Below are positions 5,236 through 5,576 of a stretch of 5,576 bases of DNA, piece by piece; position 1 is the stretch's first letter, and the number at the start of each line of letters is the position of its first letter. The DNA is from Candidatus Fermentibacterota bacterium. GTDB taxonomy: Bacteria; JAFGKV01. The translations under genes were made by a program, and so were the position numbers. The notes below the pieces were generated by a model, which was not told the origin of the DNA, searched no databases, and saw nothing but the letters and a program-made list of their open reading frames with translations. The stretch is taken from NCBI GenBank assembly GCA_030620115.1, contig JAUXFG010000214.1, positions 1-5,576 of the forward strand, in the 5' to 3' direction.

Positions 5236-5576
5236 ACGTCGAACCTGTCGGTGAGGAGCAGACGAGATTTCCCGTTCTGGGTCGTATTAGATGATCCGGA
5301 TGGGAATTGCTTGATTTCGAGATCTGAGATTGCGGCAATGCGATGAAAGGACTCATGATCAATAATTGTCAGTCGGGAACGGGACCGGTCGAGGCCCATG
5401 TGAAGTGTTATTGTACGTATTGCTTTGGCTCTTCTTTCCCCAAGAGCACCCTTGCCGCGGTGCCTCTTAGGCGGCGCAAAGCAATAACGCAGCGTCTTAT
5501 GGTTTGACATATCGGCCTGCCGATCTATCATGGCCCCATGATCCAATCCACGATCGTCGATATGGTAAAACTGGAA
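5232..5576 (-). CDS. Unrecognised open frame, C-terminal 114 residues (enters from right edge), ended by the repeat element
   Basis: The minus-strand frame is open from the window edge to a TAG at 5234-5232 and begins in mid-protein with FQFYHIDDRGLDHG. I do not recognise the product. It is soluble and basic around residues 30-52 (RYCFAPPKRHRGKG, then ERRAKAIR), followed by a possible strand RLTIIDHESFHRIAAISDLE (68-87) and a polar tail. No membrane segment is visible, and no comparable frame exists on the plus strand. The stop codon is formed by the outermost bases of the 5016-5235 element (GTT TAG, from TTAGCCC), so the protein probably lost its original C-terminus when the element arrived. 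An internal ATG at 5510 could start a shorter 92-residue protein but has no good ribosome binding site. It points the same way as the SGNH/GT-C pair and may be the broken head of the same operon. It could instead be a chance open frame. Confidence 0.4.
   Translation of the reverse strand, partial: FQFYHIDDRGLDHGAMIDRQADMSNHKTLRYCFAPPKRHRGKGALGERRAKAIRTITLHMGLDRSRSRLTIIDHESFHRIAAISDLEIKQFPSGSSNTTQNGKSRLLLTDRFDV

Noticed and set aside
5058-5294. Plus-strand open frame of 78 codons across the hairpin region
   Set aside because: It is built from the inverted-repeat element, with arginine-rich low-quality sequence and no ribosome binding site. It looks like a by-product of GC-rich hairpins.

Overview
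The window is bacterial chromosomal DNA of moderate GC content with mostly minus-strand genes. No gene here is diagnostic of a lineage. The acyl-phosphate enzyme, the polytopic GT-C-like protein and the membrane-anchored SGNH hydrolase would suit an anaerobic or facultative bacterium that builds surface polysaccharide. That lifestyle reading is inference, and I do not assign a phylum.

Layout, left to right. (1) Positions 1-390, minus strand: the N-terminal 130 residues of a phosphate butyryltransferase/phosphate acetyltransferase family enzyme with a strong ribosome binding site; the gene runs off the left edge. (2) Positions 391-681: a divergent intergenic region with a perfect 23-bp inverted repeat (557-610) and one candidate promoter facing each way. 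(3) Positions 682-1446, plus strand: a HAD-superfamily phosphatase with all core motifs. (4) Positions 1447-1688: a gap between convergent genes holding a 36-bp near-perfect palindrome. (5) Positions 1689-3683 and 3697-4743, minus strand: a two-gene unit transcribed SGNH hydrolase first, then a GT-C-like multi-pass membrane protein with a large soluble C-terminal region. They are 13 nt apart and probably act together on a surface glycan. (6) Positions 4747-4964, minus strand: a decayed coding remnant whose stop codon lies 3 nt before the SGNH start. (7) Positions 4993-5235: a hairpin-rich, non-coding, MITE-like element whose terminal inverted repeats match the hairpin at 557-610. (8) Positions 5232-5576, minus strand: the C-terminal 114 residues of an unrecognised open frame whose stop codon is supplied by the end of that element.

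Together, the minus-strand genes from 5576 to 1689 look like a polysaccharide-related operon whose upstream part was broken by insertion and decay, leaving the SGNH/GT-C pair intact. The most unusual content is the dispersed inverted-repeat family (557-610, 4993-5013, 5016-5235) and the nested palindrome at 1536-1571. I see no CRISPR array, tRNA, rRNA, transposase gene or defence system.
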